From the NCBI GenBank assembly GCA_964016885.1, contig OZ024742.1, positions 3,198,275 to 3,262,274 of the forward strand: 64,000 bases of DNA, in the 5' to 3' direction. The DNA is from Eledone cirrhosa (taxonomy: Eukaryota; Mollusca; Cephalopoda; Octopoda; Eledonidae). Position 1 is the stretch's first letter, and every line of letters begins with the position of its first letter. Both the position numbers and the translations under genes were made by a program. Positions 1 through 15,734 of the stretch are shown piece after piece. Under the pieces are notes generated by a model. The model had not been told where the DNA came from and made no database searches. It was given only the letters and a program-made list of their open reading frames with translations.

Positions 1-3000
1 TAGTTTTAACACACTACATTATAGTATAACACACTACACTATAGTATTATCACACTACACTATAGTATAACACACTCCACTATAGTATTAACACACTACA
101 CTATAGTATTAACACACTATACTATAGTATTAACATAAAATTATAGTATGAACACATTACACTATAGTATTAATACAGCACTATAGTATTAACACACTAC
201 ACTATAGTATTAACACACTACGTTACAGTGTTAACACACTACAATATAGTATTAACACACAACACTATAGTATTAACACACTACACTATAGTATTAACAC
301 ACTACACTACAGTATTAACACTGTACACTATAGTATTAACACACTATACTACAGTATTAACACACTACACTATAGTATTAACACACAACACTATAGTATT
401 AACACACTACACTATAGTATTAACACACAACACTATAGTATTAACACACTACACTATAGTATTAACACACTACACTACAGTATTAACACTGTACACTATA
501 GTATTAACACACTATACTACAGTATTAACACACTAAACTATAGTATTAACACACACCACTATAGTATTAACACATTTCACCACAGTATAACACAATACAC
601 TATCGTATTTATACACTAAATGATAGTATAACACACTACACTATAGTAATAACACACAACACTATAGTATTAACACACCACACTATAGTATAACACACAA
701 CACTATAGTATTAACACACAACACTATAGTATTAACATACCACACTATAGTATATCACAATACACTATAGTATAACACACAACACTATATTATTAACACA
801 CCACACTATAGTATAACACTCTACACTATAGTATTAACACACTACACTATAGTATAACACACTTCACTATAGTATCAACACACTATAATATAGTATTAAC
901 ACACTACACTATAGTATTAACACACTACACTATATTATTAACACACTACACTATAGTATTAACACACAACACTATAGTATTAACAAACTACACTATATTA
1001 TATCACACTACACTATTGTATTAACACACTACACTATAGTATTAACACACTACACTATAGTATTAACACACTACACTGTAGTATAACACACTACACTATA
1101 ATATTAACACACTACATTATAGTATAAACACACTACATTATAGTATTACACACTACACTAGAGTATTATCACACTACACTATAGTATTAACACACAACAC
1201 TATAGTAATAACACACTACACTATAGTATAACACACTACGCTTTAGTATTAACACACTAAACTATAGCATTAACACACTACACTATAGGTATTAACACAC
1301 TACACTATAGTATTAAAACACAGCACTATAGTATTAACACACTACACTATAGAATTAACACACAACACTATATTATTATCACACTACACTATAGTATTAA
1401 CATTCTACATTATAGTATAACACACTACCACTATAGTATTAACACACTACACTATAGTATTAACACACTACACTATAGTATAACACACTACACTATAGTA
1501 TTAACACACTACACTATAGTATTAACACACTATACTACAGTATTAACACACTACACTATTGTATTAACACACAACATTATTGTATTAACACACTATACTA
1601 CAGTATTAACATACTACACTAAAGTATTAACACACAACACTATAGTATTAACATACTACATTATCGTATTACACTCTACACTATAGTATTAACACACTAC
1701 ACTACAGTGTAACACACTACACTATAGTATTAACACACTACACTATAGATTTAACACAAAACTATAGTATGAAAACATTACACTATAGTATTAACACAGC
1801 CCTATAATATTAACACTCTATACTATGGTATTAACACACTACACTATAGTATTAACACACTACACTATAGTATTAACACACTACACTATAGTATTAACAC
1901 ACTACACTATAGTATAACACACTACACTGTAGTATTAACACACTATACTACAGTATTAACACACTACACTATTGTATTAACACACAACACTATAGTATTA
2001 ACACACTACATTATAGTATAACACACTACACTATAGTTTTAACACACTACATTAGAGTATAACACACTACATTATAGTATAACACACTACTATTGTATTA
2101 ACACACTACCTTTTTTAATGAACACGTTACACTATTATATAAACACACTACATTATAGTATTATCACACTACACTACAGTATTAACACACTACACTATAG
2201 TATTAACACACTATACTACAGTATTAACAGACTACACTATAGTATTAACACACTACATTATAGTATAAAACACTACACTATAGTTTTAACACACTACATT
2301 ATAGTATTAACACACATCACTATAGTATTAACACACTTCACCACAGTATAGCACACTACACTATTGTGTTACCACACTAAACTATAGTATTAACACAACA
2401 CTATAGTATAACACAATACAATATAGTATGAACACATTACACTATAGTATTAATACAGCACTATAGTATTAACACACTACACTATAGTATTAACACACTA
2501 CACTACAGTGTTAACACACTACAATATAGAATTAACACACTATACTACAGTATTAACACACTACACTATTGTATTAACACACAACACTATAGTATTAACA
2601 CACTACACTATAGTATTAACACACAGCACTATAGTATTAACACACTACACTATATTATTAACACACTATACTACAGTATTAACACACTAAACTATAGTAT
2701 TAACACACACCACTATAGTATTAACACACTACATTATAGTATAACACACTACACTATAGTATTAACACACTACACTATAGTATTAACACACATCACTATA
2801 GTATTAACACATTTCACCACAGTATAACACAATACACTATCGTATTAATACACTAAACTATAGTATAACGCACTACACTATAGTAATAACACACAACACT
2901 ATAGTATTAACACACCACACTATAGTATAACACACTACACTATAGTATTAACACACTACACTATATTATTAACAAACTACACTATAGTATTAACACACTA

Positions 3001-6000
3001 CACTATAGTATTAACACACTACACTATATTATTAACACACTACACTATAGTATTAACACACAACACTATACTATTAACACACTACATAATATTATATCAC
3101 ACTACACTATTGTATTAACACACTACACTATAGTATTAACACACTACACTATAGTATTAACCCACTACACTGTAGTATAACACACTACACTATAATATTA
3201 ACACACTACGCTTTAGTATTAACACACTACACTATAGCTATTAACACACTACACTATAGTATTAAAACACAGCACTATAGTATTAACACACTATACTATA
3301 GTATTAACACACAACACTATATTATTAACACACTACACTATAGTATTAACATTCTACATTGTAGTATAACACACTACACTATAGTATTAACACACTACAC
3401 TATAGTATTAACACACTACACTATAGTATAACACACTACACTATAGTATTAACACACTACACTATAGTATTAACACACTATACTACAGTATTAACACACT
3501 TCACTATTGTATTAACACACAACATTATTGTATTAACACTCTATACTACAGTATTAACACACTACACTATAGTATTAACACACAGCACTATAATATTAAC
3601 ACACTACATTATCGTATTACACTCTACACTATAGTATTAACACACTACACTACAGTGTAACACACTACACTATAGTATTAACACACTACACTATAGATTT
3701 AACACAAATCTATAGTATGAAAACATTACACTATAGTATTAACACAGCAATATAATATTAACAGTCTATACTATAGTATTAACACACTACACTATAGTAT
3801 TAACACACTACACTATAGTATAACACGCTACACTATAGTATTAACACACTATACTACAGTATTAACACACTACACTATTGTATTAACACACAACACTATA
3901 GTATTAACATACTACATTATAGTATAACACACTACACTATAGTTTTAACACACTACATTAGAGTATAACACACTACAGTATAGTATAACACACTACTATA
4001 GTATTAACACACTACCTTGTTGTATGAACACGCTACACTATTATATTAACACACTACATTATAGTATTAACACACTACACTACAGTATTAACACACTACA
4101 CTATAGTATTAACACACTATACTACCGTATTAACAGACTACACTATAGTATTAACACACAACACTATAGTATTAACACACTACATTATAGTATGACACAC
4201 TACACTATAGTTTTAAAACACTACATTATAGTATTAACACACATCACTATAGTGTTAACACACTTCACCACAGTATAGCACACTACACTATTGTGTTACC
4301 ACACTAAACTATAGTATTAACACAACACTATAGTATAACACAATACAATATAGTATTAACAGACTACACTATAGTATTAACACACTACACTCTAGTATTA
4401 ACACACTACACTACAGTGTTAACTCACTACAATATAGTATTAACACACTATACTACAGTATTAACACACTACACTATTGTATTAACACACATCACTATAG
4501 TATTAACACACTACATTATAGTATAACACACTACACTATAGTATTATCACACTACACTATAGTATAACACACTCCACTATAGTATTAACACACTACTCTA
4601 TAGTATTTACACACTATACTATAGCATTAACATTCTACATTACAGTGTTAACATAAAATTATAGTATGAACACATTACACTATAGTTTTAATACAGCACT
4701 ATAGTATTAACACACTACACTATAGTATTAACACACTACACTATAGTATTAACATTCTACATTACAGTGTTAACACACTACAATATAGTATTAACACACT
4801 ATACTACAGTATTAACACACTACACTATTGTATTAACACACAACACTATAGTATTAACACACTACACTATATTATTAACACACTACACTACAGTATTAAC
4901 ACTGTACACTATAGTATTAACACACTATACTACAGTATTAACACACTAAACTATAGTATTAACACACACCACTATAGTATTAACACATTTCACCACAGTA
5001 TAACACAATACACTATCGTATTTATACACTAAATGATAGTATAACACACTACACTATAGTAATAACATACAACACTATAGTATTAACACACCACACTATA
5101 GTATAACACACAAAACTATAGTATTAACACACAACACTATAGTATTAACACACCACACTATAGTATAACACACTACACTATAGTACAACACACAACACTA
5201 TAGTATTAACACATCACACTATAGTATAACACACTACACTATAGTATTAACACACTACACTATAGTATAACACACTTCACTATAGTATCAACACACTATA
5301 ATATAGTATTAACACACTACACTATAGTATTAACACACTACACTATATTATTAACACACTAGACTATAGTATTAACACACTACACTATAGTATTAACACA
5401 CTCCACTATAGTATTAACACACTACACTGTAGTATAACACACTACACTATAATATTAACACACTACATTATAGTATTAACACACTACATTATAGTATTAC
5501 ACACTACACTATAGTATTATCAGACTACACTATAGTATTAACACACAACACTATAGTAATAATACACTACACTATAGTATAACACACTACGCTTTAGTAT
5601 TAACACACTAAACTATAGCATTAACACACTACACTATAGGTATTAACACACTACACTATAGTATTAAAACACAGCACTATAGTATTAACACACTACACTA
5701 TACTATTAACACACAACACTATATTATTAACACACTACACTATAGTATTAACATTCTACATTATAGTATAACACACTACACTATAGTATTAACACACTAC
5801 ACTATAGTATTAACACACTACACTATAGTATAACACACTACACTATATTATTAACACACTACACTATAGTATTAACACACTATACTACAGTATTAACACA
5901 CTACACTATTGTATTAACACACAACATTATTGTATTAACACACTATACTACAGTATTAACATACTACACTATAGTATTAACACACAACACTATAGTATTA

Positions 6001-9000
6001 ACACACTACATTATCGTATTACACTCTACACTATAGTATTAACACACTACACTACAGTGTAACACACTACACTATAATATTAACACACTACACTATAGAA
6101 TTAACACAAAACTATAGTATGAAAACAGTACATTATAGTATTAACACAGCACTATAATATTAACACTCTATACTATGGTATTAACACACTACACTATAGT
6201 ATTAACACACTACACTATAGTATAACACACTACACTATAGTATTAACACACTATACTACAGTATTAACACACTACACTATTGTATTAACACACAACACTA
6301 TAGTATTAACACACTACATTATAGTATAACACACTACACTATAGTTTTAACACACTACATTAGAGTATAACACACTACATTATAGTATAACACACTACTA
6401 TAGTATTAACACACTACCTTGTTGTATGAACACGCTACACTATTATATTAACACACTACACTATAGTTTTAACACACTACATTATAGTATTAACACACAT
6501 CACTATAGTATTAACACACTTCACCACAGTATAGCACACTACACTATAGTATTAACACACTACACTATAGTATAACACACTACACTCTAGTATTAACACA
6601 CTACACTATAGTATTAACACACTATACTACAGTATTAATACACTTCACTATTGTATTAACACACAACATTATTGTATTAACACTCTATACTACAGTATTA
6701 ACACACTACACTATAGTATTAACACACAACACTATAATATTAACACACTACATTATCGTATTACACTCTACACTATAGTATTAACACACTACACTACAGT
6801 GTAACACACTACACTATAGTATTAACACACTACACTATAGATCTAACACAAAACTATAGTATGAAAACATTACACTATAGTATTAACACAGCACTATAAT
6901 ATTAACACTCTATACTATAGTATTAACACACTACACTATAGTATTAACACACTACACTATAGTATAACACACTACACTATAGTATTAACACACTATACTA
7001 TAGTATTAACACATTACACTATAATATTAACACACTACACTATAGTATTAACACAAAAACACTATAGTATTGACACACTACATTATAGTATAACACACTA
7101 CACTATAGTATTAAGACACTACACTATAGTATAACACACTACATTATAGTATAACACAATACACTATAGTATTAACAAACATCACTATAGTATTAACACA
7201 CTTCACCACATTATAACACACTACACTATCGTATTAACACACTACACTATAGTATTAACACACTACATTGTAATATTAACACACTACACTATAGTATTAA
7301 CACACTATACTATAGTATAACACACTACACTATAGTATTAACACACTACACTACTGTATTAACACACTACACTATAGTATTAACACACTATACTACAGTA
7401 TTAACACACTACACTATAGTATTAACACACTACATTAGAGTATAACACACTACATTATAGTATAACACACTACTATAGTATTAACACACTACCTTGTTGT
7501 ATGAACACGCTACACTATTATATTAACACATTACACTATAGTATTAACACACTACACTACAGTATTAACACACTACACTATAGTATTAACACACTATACT
7601 ACAGTATAAACACACTACACTATAGTATTAACACACAACACTATAGTATTAATACACTACATTATAGTATAACACACTACACTATAGTTTTAACACACTA
7701 CACTATAGTATTAACACACATCACTATAGTATTAACACACTTCACCACATTATAGCACACTACACTATTGTATTACCACACTAAACTATAGTATTAACAC
7801 AACACTATAGTATAACACAATACAATATAGTATTAACACACTACACTATAGTATTAACACACAACACTATAGTATTAACACACTACACTATAGTATTAAA
7901 ACACAGCACTATAGTATTAACACACTACACTATAGTATTAACACACAACACTATATTATTAACACACTAAACTATAGTATTGACATTCTACATTATAGTA
8001 TAACACACTAGACTATAGTATTAACACACTACACTATAGTATTAACACACTACACTATAGTATAACACACTACACTATAGTATTAACACACTACACTATA
8101 GTATTAACACACTATACTACAGTATTAACACACTTCACTATTGTATTAACACACAACATTATTGTATTAACACACTATACTATAGTATTAACACACTACA
8201 CTATAGTATTAACACACTACATTATCGTATTGCACTCTACACTATAGTATTAACACACTACACTACAGTGTAACACACTACACTATAGTATTAACACACT
8301 ACACTATAGATTTAACACAAAACTATAGTATGAAAACATTACACTATAGTATTAACACAGCACTATAATATTAACACTCTATACTATAGTATTAACACAC
8401 TACACTATAGTATTAACACACTACACTATAGTATAACACACTACACTATAGTATTAACACACTATACTACAGTATTAACACACTACACTATTGTATTAAC
8501 ACACAACACTATAGTATTAACACACTACATTATAGTATAACACACTACACTATAGTTTTAACACACTACATTAGAGTATAACACACTACATTATAGTATA
8601 AAACACTACTATAGTATTAACACACTACCTTGTTGTATGAACACGCTACACTATTATATTAACACACTACATTATAGTATTAACACGCTACACTACAGTA
8701 TTAACACACTACACTATAGTATTAACACACAACACTATAGTATTAACACACTACATTATAGTATAACACACTACACTATAGTTTTAACACACTACATTAT
8801 AGTATTAACACACACCACTATAGTATTAACACACTTCACCACAGTATAGCACACTACACTATTGTATTAACACACAACACTATAGTATTAACACACTACA
8901 CTATAGTATTAACACACAGCACTATAGTATGAACACATTACACTATAGTATTAATACAGCACTATAGTATTAACACACTAGACTATAGTATTAACACACT

Positions 9001-12000
9001 ACACTATAGAATTAACACACTACACTACAGTGTTAACACACTACAATATAGTATTAACACACTATACTACAGTATTAACACACTACACTATTGTATTAAC
9101 ACACAACACTATAGTATTAACACACTACACTATAGTATTAACACACAGCACTATAGTATTGACACACTACACTATATTATTAACACACTATACTACAGTA
9201 TTGACATACTGAACTATAGTATTAACACACACCACTATAGTATTAACACACTACATTATAGTATAACACACTACACTATAGTATTAACACACTACACTAT
9301 AGTATTAACACACATCACTATATTATTAACACATTTCACCACAGTATAACACAAAACACTATCGTATTAATACACTAAACTACAGCATAACACACTACAC
9401 TATAGTAATAACACACAACACTATAGTATTAACACACCACACTATAGTATAACACACTACACTATAGTATTAACACACTACACTATATTATTAACACACT
9501 ACACTATAGTATTAACACACTACACTATAGTATTAACACACTACACTATATTATTAACACACTACACTATAGTATTAACACACAACACTATACTATTAAC
9601 ACACTACACTATATTATATCACACTACACTATTGTATTAACACACTACACTATAGTATTAACACACTACACTATAGTATTAACACACTACACTGTAGTAT
9701 AACACACTACACTATAATATTAACACACTACGCTTTAGTATTATCACACTAAACTCTAGTATTAACATTCTACATTATAGTATAACACACTACACTATAG
9801 TATTAACACACTACACTATAGTATTAACTCACTACACTATAGTATAACACACTACACTATAGTATTAACACACTACACTATAGTATTAACACACTATACT
9901 AGAGTATTAACACACTTCACTATTGTATTAACACACAACATTATTGTATTAACACTCTATACTATAGTATTAACACACTACACTATAGTATTAACACACA
10001 ACACTATAATATTAACACACTACATTATCGTATTACACTCTACACTATAGTATTAACACACTACACTATATATTTAACACAAAACTATAGTATGAAAACA
10101 TTACACTATAGTATTAACACAGCACTATAATATTAACACTCTATACTATAGTATTAACACACCACACTATAGTATTAACCCACTACACTATAGTATAACA
10201 CACTACACAATAGTATGAACACACTATACTACAGTATTAACACACTACACTATTGTATTAACACACAACACTATAATATTAACACACTACATTATAGTAT
10301 AACACACTACACTATAGTTTTAACACACTATATTAGAGTATAACACACTGCATTATAGTATAACACACTACTATAGTATTAACACACTAGCTTGTTGTAT
10401 GAACACGCTACACTATTATATTAACACACTACATTATAGTATTAACACACTACACTACAGTATTAACACAGTACGCTATAGTATTAACACACTATACTAC
10501 AGCATTAACAGACTACACTATAGTATTAACACACAACACTATAGTATTAACACACTACATTATAGTATAACACACTACACTATAGTTTTAACACACTACA
10601 TTATAGTATTAACACACACCACTATAGTATTAACACACTTCACCACAGTATAGCACACTACACTATTGTGTTACCACACTAAACTATAGTATTAACACAA
10701 CAATATAGTAATAACACACAACACTATAGTATTAACACACCACACTATAGTATAACACACTACACTATAATATTAACACACTACACTATAGTATTTACAC
10801 ACTACACTATAGTATTAACACAAAACTATAGTATGAACCCATTACACTATAGTATTAATACAGCACTATAGTATTAACACACTAGACTATAGTATTAACA
10901 CACTACACTATAGTATTAACACACTACACTACAGTGTTAACACACTACAATATAGTATTAACACACTATACTACAGTATTAACACACTACACTATTGTAT
11001 TAATACACAACACTATAGTATTAACACACTACACTATAGTATTAACACACAGCACTATAGTATTAACACACTACACTATATTATTAACACACTATACTAC
11101 AGTATTGACACACTAAACTATAGTATTAACACACACCACTATAGTATTAACACACTACATTATAGTATAACACACTACACTATAGTATTAACCCACTACA
11201 CTATAGTATTAACACACCTCACTATAGTATTAACACATTTCACCACAGTATAACACAATACACTATCGTATTAATACACTAAACTATAGTATAACATACT
11301 ACACTATAGTAATAACACACAACACTATAGTATTAACACACCACACTATAGTATAACACACGACACTATAGTATTAACACACTACACTATATTATATCAC
11401 TCTACACTATTGTATTAACACACTACACTATAGTATTAACACACTACACTATAGTATTAACACACTACACTGTAGTATAACACACTACACTATAATATTA
11501 ACACACTACGCTTTAGTATTAACACACTACATTACAGTGTTAACACACTACAATATAGTATTAACACACTATACTACAGTATTAACACACTACACTATTG
11601 TATTAACACCCAACACTATAGTATTAACACACTACACTATAGTATTAACACACTACACTACAGTGTTAACACAGTACACTATAGTATTAACACACTATAC
11701 TACAGTATTAACACACTACACTATAGTATTAACACACATCACTATAGTATTAACACATTTCACCACAGTATAACACAATACACTATCGTATTAATACACT
11801 AAATGATAGTATAACACACTACACTATAGTAATAACACACAACACTATAGTATTAACACACCACACTATAGTATAACACACTACACTATAGTATAACACA
11901 CTACACTATAGTATTAACACACAACACTATAGTATTAACACACCACACTATAGTATAACACACTACACTATAGTATTAACACACTACACTATAGTATAAA

Positions 12001-12753
12001 CACACTTCACTATAGTATCAACACACTATAATATAGTATTAACACAATACACTATAGTATTAACACACTACACTATATTATTAACACACTACACTATAGT
12101 ATTAACACACTACACTATAGTATTATTAAAACACAGCACTATAGTATTAACACACTACACTATAGTATTAACACATAACACTATATTATTAACACACTAC
12201 ACTATAGTATTAACATTCTACATTATAGTATAACACACTACACTATATTATTAACACACTACACTATAGTATTAACACTCTACACTATAGTATAACACAC
12301 TACACTATAGTATTAACACACTACACTATAGTATTAACACACTATACTACAGTATTAACACACTACACTATTGTATTAACACACAACATTATTGTATTAA
12401 CACACTATACTACAGTATTAACACACTACACTATAGTATTAACACACAACACTATAGTATTAACACACTACATTATCGTATTACACTCTACACTATAGTA
12501 TTAACACACTACACTACAGTGTAACACACTACACTATAGTATTAACACACTACACTATAGTATAACACACTACACTATATTATTAACACACTATACTACA
12601 GTATTAACACACTACACTATTGTATTAACACACAACACTATAGTATTAACACACTACATTATAGTATAACACACTACACTATAGTTTTAACACACTATAC
12701 TACAGTATTAACACACTACACTATAATATTAACACACTACACTATAGTATTAA
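1..12753. repeat. 21-bp AT-rich satellite array with higher-order repeats
   Basis: The block is a near-continuous tandem array of a 21-bp unit (consensus TTAACACACTACACTATAGT plus A), mixed with 20-bp variants that lack one T. The unit holds the palindrome ACTATAGT, and variants hold GTGTTAACAC. Diagnostic variants recur: TTATCGTATT appears near 1671, 3609, 6011, 6753, 8222, 10025 and 12473, and a block starting TATGAACACG appears near 2115, 4021, 6425, 7498, 8634 and 10396. This gives higher-order spacing of roughly 1.8-2.4 kb with some shorter steps. Because 21 is a multiple of 3, one frame stays open and reads as LTHYTIV repeats; these are not genes. The array runs off the left edge and stops abruptly at a (GT)n tract. 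Confidence 0.97.
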
Positions 12754-12794
12754 TAGTGTGTGTGTGTGTGTATCTATCTATATATATATATAAA
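12754..12794. repeat. (GT)n(TATC)n(TA)n microsatellite at satellite edge
   Basis: Short GT, ATCT and TA runs separate the satellite from unique sequence that contains the receptor exon. Confidence 0.9.
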
Positions 12795-12858
12795 GCTAGA
12801 GAGAGAGATGAAAAATAATAGAAATGTGTATTGAAAATATAAAAATAAAAAAACTTAC

Positions 12859-12998
12859 GTCAGTGAGTTTTCCATCTTTAAAAAAACCTACACTGTTCCA
12901 TTCGTATTCATTCAAAGATTTCTGGCGGAAATTCAAAATTCTATAACGTGCTGGACCATCGCCATTAGGTAAAAAGGTAAAATTTTGACCACTCAAAC
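12859..12998 (-). CDS. metabotropic glutamate receptor-like exon (downstream of the two seen)
   Basis: This is a 140-bp internal exon read on the minus strand. It has an acceptor (TTTTCAG) just upstream and a consensus donor (GTAAGT at 12853-12858) just downstream. It encodes 46 codons after two leftover bases, with segments LSGQNFTF, NGDGPARYRILNF and VGFFKDGKL. These resemble the part of the class C GPCR extracellular Venus-flytrap domain where metabotropic glutamate receptors have a GDxPGRYxIxNF-like segment followed by a VGxW-like strand. The incoming phase completes the G left by the exon at 21780-21885, giving a Gly codon, so the two exons splice cleanly. The exon ends in phase 0, so the next exon lies at lower coordinates, beyond or inside the satellite. 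It resembles group I receptors most, but the subtype is uncertain. Confidence 0.8.
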
Positions 12999-13370
12999 CT
13001 GAAAATATATATCAAATATTACAAACTAACTAAAGAGGATTCAATACTTACACAAATACATATTACGTGAAAATCTTTCAATAGGCGCTGGTATAGCTAT
13101 TTAATGAATGAGTTAGTAACCACAAATATCAAGGTTGAATGTCATTGCACGGCTCTGGTTGGAAGCTTATTGGAACATTCTAACATAGCTTCGGGTTGGT
13201 GGTTGTCTTGAGAGTAGAATTTAGGAGACAGATGTTTATTGTTACACAGGAACACAGATACATACATATATGTAATTGTGTTTATGTATTTTATATAGAT
13301 ATTTATATGTTCTAACACCCACCCACGCAGATACAAATACCCCCCCCCCATATATATATATATAATGGAG

Positions 13371-13712
13371 GCACATGGCTTAGTGGTTAGAGCATTGGCC
13401 TTGCAATCGAAAGGTTGTGAGTTCAATTCTCAGACTGGGTGATGTGTTGTTTCCTTGAGCAAGACATTTTATTTCACATTGCTCCAGTTTACTCAGCTGT
13501 AGAAATGAGATGATAGGGACTGGGTCCCTATCATTCCACTGCAAAGTGGTCGTGGAGGTGCCACGGTAAAAAAGCACCCAGCACTCACTGTAAATGAGGT
13601 TGGTGTTAGGAAGGGCATCCAGCTGTAGAAATCAAGCCAGAATCAGTTCCCGTCCCACCCTTGCAAGCAGGGAAAAGTGGATGTAAAATGAAATGAAAAT
13701 GAATGAATGATG
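13371..13712 (+). mobile_element. tRNA-derived SINE (cephalopod type)
   Basis: The head starts GGAGGCACATGGCTTAGTGG and resembles a pol III A box. GGTTGTGAGTTCAATTC about 50 bp later resembles a B box. A tRNA-unrelated body follows, then a segment (GGTGTTAGGAAGGGCATCC) of the sort found at non-LTR 3' ends in molluscs, then an (ATGA)n tail near 13693-13712. The copy appears full length at about 340 bp. It sits immediately beside a LINE fragment, and its tail suggests mobilisation by a LINE partner. It is not a functional tRNA gene. Confidence 0.85.
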
Positions 13713-14102
13713 TCAACTCTGGATGCCGGTGAGCAGGTCCAGCTGATCCCAGTCTCCTGTGTGTCACATTTGAGCTGACTTTTGGGAGGCTCCCATACAG
13801 CTCTGAGTTTTTCATCCTCAGTGTATACTGATTATTGTTCAGAGCCATCCTCAGCATTCTCGTGTAGCACCAATCCACCATCTGAGTGAGTTTCTGGGTC
13901 AGTGTCCAAGTCTCAGGCCCGTACAGCAGCACAAACTCCACTACATGGCCACACTGGAAGAGGAAGACCAAGGTTAATGTATGTTGATGCCCTAAGGACA
14001 GGCATTAGTCTGTTGGAGACTCAGGACATGGCAGGGATAATGAGGGACAGAGACCGCTGGAGAGAACTCGTCCATGGATTTCGGGAATTTTACCCGCCCT
14101 AG
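13713..14102. mobile_element. LINE 3' fragment with inverted 5' part
   Basis: Two pieces of one non-LTR retrotransposon C-terminal region meet head to head near 13940-13950. On the minus strand (13972 down to about 13715) the frame reads YGPETWTLTQKLTQMVDWCY, then ELYGSLPKVSS and AHRHPEL. On the plus strand it continues GRGRPRLMYVDALRTG and RDRDRWRELV and stops at 14102. These are the usual consecutive motifs after the RT domain of such LINEs, but with the upstream part flipped. This is the layout expected from twin priming during insertion. The copy is short and dead. Confidence 0.7.
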
Positions 14103-14141
14103 ATTAGAATAGAATATATATATATATATATAGTTTTAATA

Positions 14142-14262
14142 TAGATGAGATTCTACAGGACTAGAACTGTTTCATATTTGAGAAATCATCAGATTTCTGA
14201 TGATTTCTAGAAAATGAAAGAGTTCTCATCCTGTAGAGTCTCATCTATAGTAAAACTGTTAT
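14142..14262. repeat. inverted repeat with hammerhead-like motif on each strand
   Basis: An imperfect palindrome of about 55-bp arms has its centre near 14193. Each arm, read outward, contains CTGATGA (plus 14197-14203; minus 14192-14186), a short A/T spacer, GAAA, a possible small stem III and then a TC or GTC followed by CTGTAGA. The outer ATAGATGAGA and TCTCATCTAT ends pair. The order of core elements is that of a hammerhead ribozyme, but stem II is weak in both arms, so activity is doubtful. Confidence 0.45.
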
Positions 14263-14559
14263 ACTCTGCTATGTATTGAGTACCTTATTCCTGTGGTTAC
14301 CTCCGATTCAACCCGGAATAACTTACCTATATATATATATATATATAAAATATATATATAATATATATACATAGTTCAAGAGTAACCAATCTTAAAGAGA
14401 GAGATGGAGATAGGAGAGGAGATAGGAGAGGAGAAGAGCAATTTGTGAATTAGTTAGAAGCCAAAGCGTAATGGCATGTGCTCAATGTGCAGTATGCAGT
14501 GGAAGGCAGCTAGGTGGCTGGGTTCATGCAGAGGTTATGTGCACTAATCTAATCTAGCC

Positions 14560-15310
14560 ACTAATATCCCTAAATGCTTCCCCTATCCTATCTAAACATC
14601 CCCCCTCAACCATAGATATTACAATCTCTTTAATAAAAAATAACATTAAAATCTCATTCTCCACAACACCTAACCTAGCTAGCCACATCGCATTCAGTAA
14701 CCATCATAAACTAAGACAGTATAACTCCCACACCGCGGTACCACCATCCCCATCAAATACACCACGCCACTACACCAATACTTACTCTAGTAGCACACAT
14801 CCCTCACCTAATGCTTTTAGCACGGATCAACCGCTTAGTTTAAACAACCCTACTCTCACTAACCGCAGAAGTAACTGCAACTGCCGTTACCCTAACGCAT
14901 GCCCACTAAATGGACATTGCCTGACACCCATTATAGTTTATAGGTGCACAGTTAAAACTGCTTCGCATACCAGCTCCTATATCGGCTCTATCTCTAACCC
15001 TTTTAAGGTACGCTATAACGCGTACTCTTTTTCCTTCCTAGACCCTAACAACAGATGTTCGACATCTCTAGCAAGGCTCATTAAAAACCTTAAATTAACC
15101 AACATTGAACACTCACTAACATGGGATATCTTGGCTAGGGCCCAACCGTTCCATGGACGAAGAAACTCTTGTGACCTTTGTCTTACCGAAGCATACTACA
15201 TAACTCTATCACGACCTCTACCGATTAACGATAGAACGGAGATAACTATTAGCTGTCAACATCGAAGGGCTAATTCCTTCGCCAACGGAATATTTGACCC
15301 AACATAGTCA
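14560..15310 (+). pseudogene. PLE fragment 1: linker and GIY-YIG region
   Basis: Translation gives SFSTTPNLASHIAFSN, then a cysteine cluster CNCRYPNACPLNGHCL, then SSYIGSISNPFKVR and NSCDLCL, ending in a stop near 15306. This matches, block for block, the C-terminal third of the intact PLE at 36065-38467, including the CNC...CPLN.HCL cluster before the GIY-YIG endonuclease. The RT domain is missing and at least one frameshift is needed near 14580. It is a 5'-truncated copy of the YRDD-type PLE lineage. Confidence 0.75.
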
Positions 15311-15654
15311 TCTAGCCCAATTTTTACTTATAGCTAATAAGTTAAATAGCTATAGCTAACTTAGATAATTATTAGTTACCTCCTTTACATTGTCTCTCAA
15401 TTATAAAATTAAAAAATTAGCACTTCTTAACTATAACCTATCCACAATTTCTAATTTCTCGAGGAGTTACTTCCCCTGAAACCACCCTCTAATTAGTAAG
15501 GTAAATATGTCCACTGGCGGCGATCTTGTTACCCATAGGCAGATCTCACACAATTCTGCCTCGACAGAAGAATACTGCTCGACTATGGCAGACAATAGAT
15601 ATACCCAGGACACCATAGTGAAATACCAATATATGGAACATTACATTCATGCAA

Positions 15655-15706
<52 letters not shown>

Positions 15707-15734
15707 TAATATATAAATGTATATATATATATAT
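15311..15734 (+). other. probable 3' UTR of PLE fragment 1, ending in (TA)n
   Basis: No convincing gene is visible. The sequence follows the PLE stop codon and ends in a (TA)n tract at 15662-15734, where the oppositely oriented PLE 2 also ends, so the two elements converge tail to tail. Confidence 0.5.

Noticed and set aside
228..11773. Open frames of LTHYTIV/LHYSINT repeats in the satellite
   Set aside because: They arise because the unit is 21 bp. They are broken wherever a 20-bp variant occurs and are not conserved as proteins.
1..12753. CRISPR-like array
   Set aside because: Direct 21-bp satellite with no spacers, in eukaryotic-type sequence.
13371..13445. Functional tRNA gene
   Set aside because: A and B boxes are present, but the sequence continues into a SINE body and the cloverleaf is not intact.
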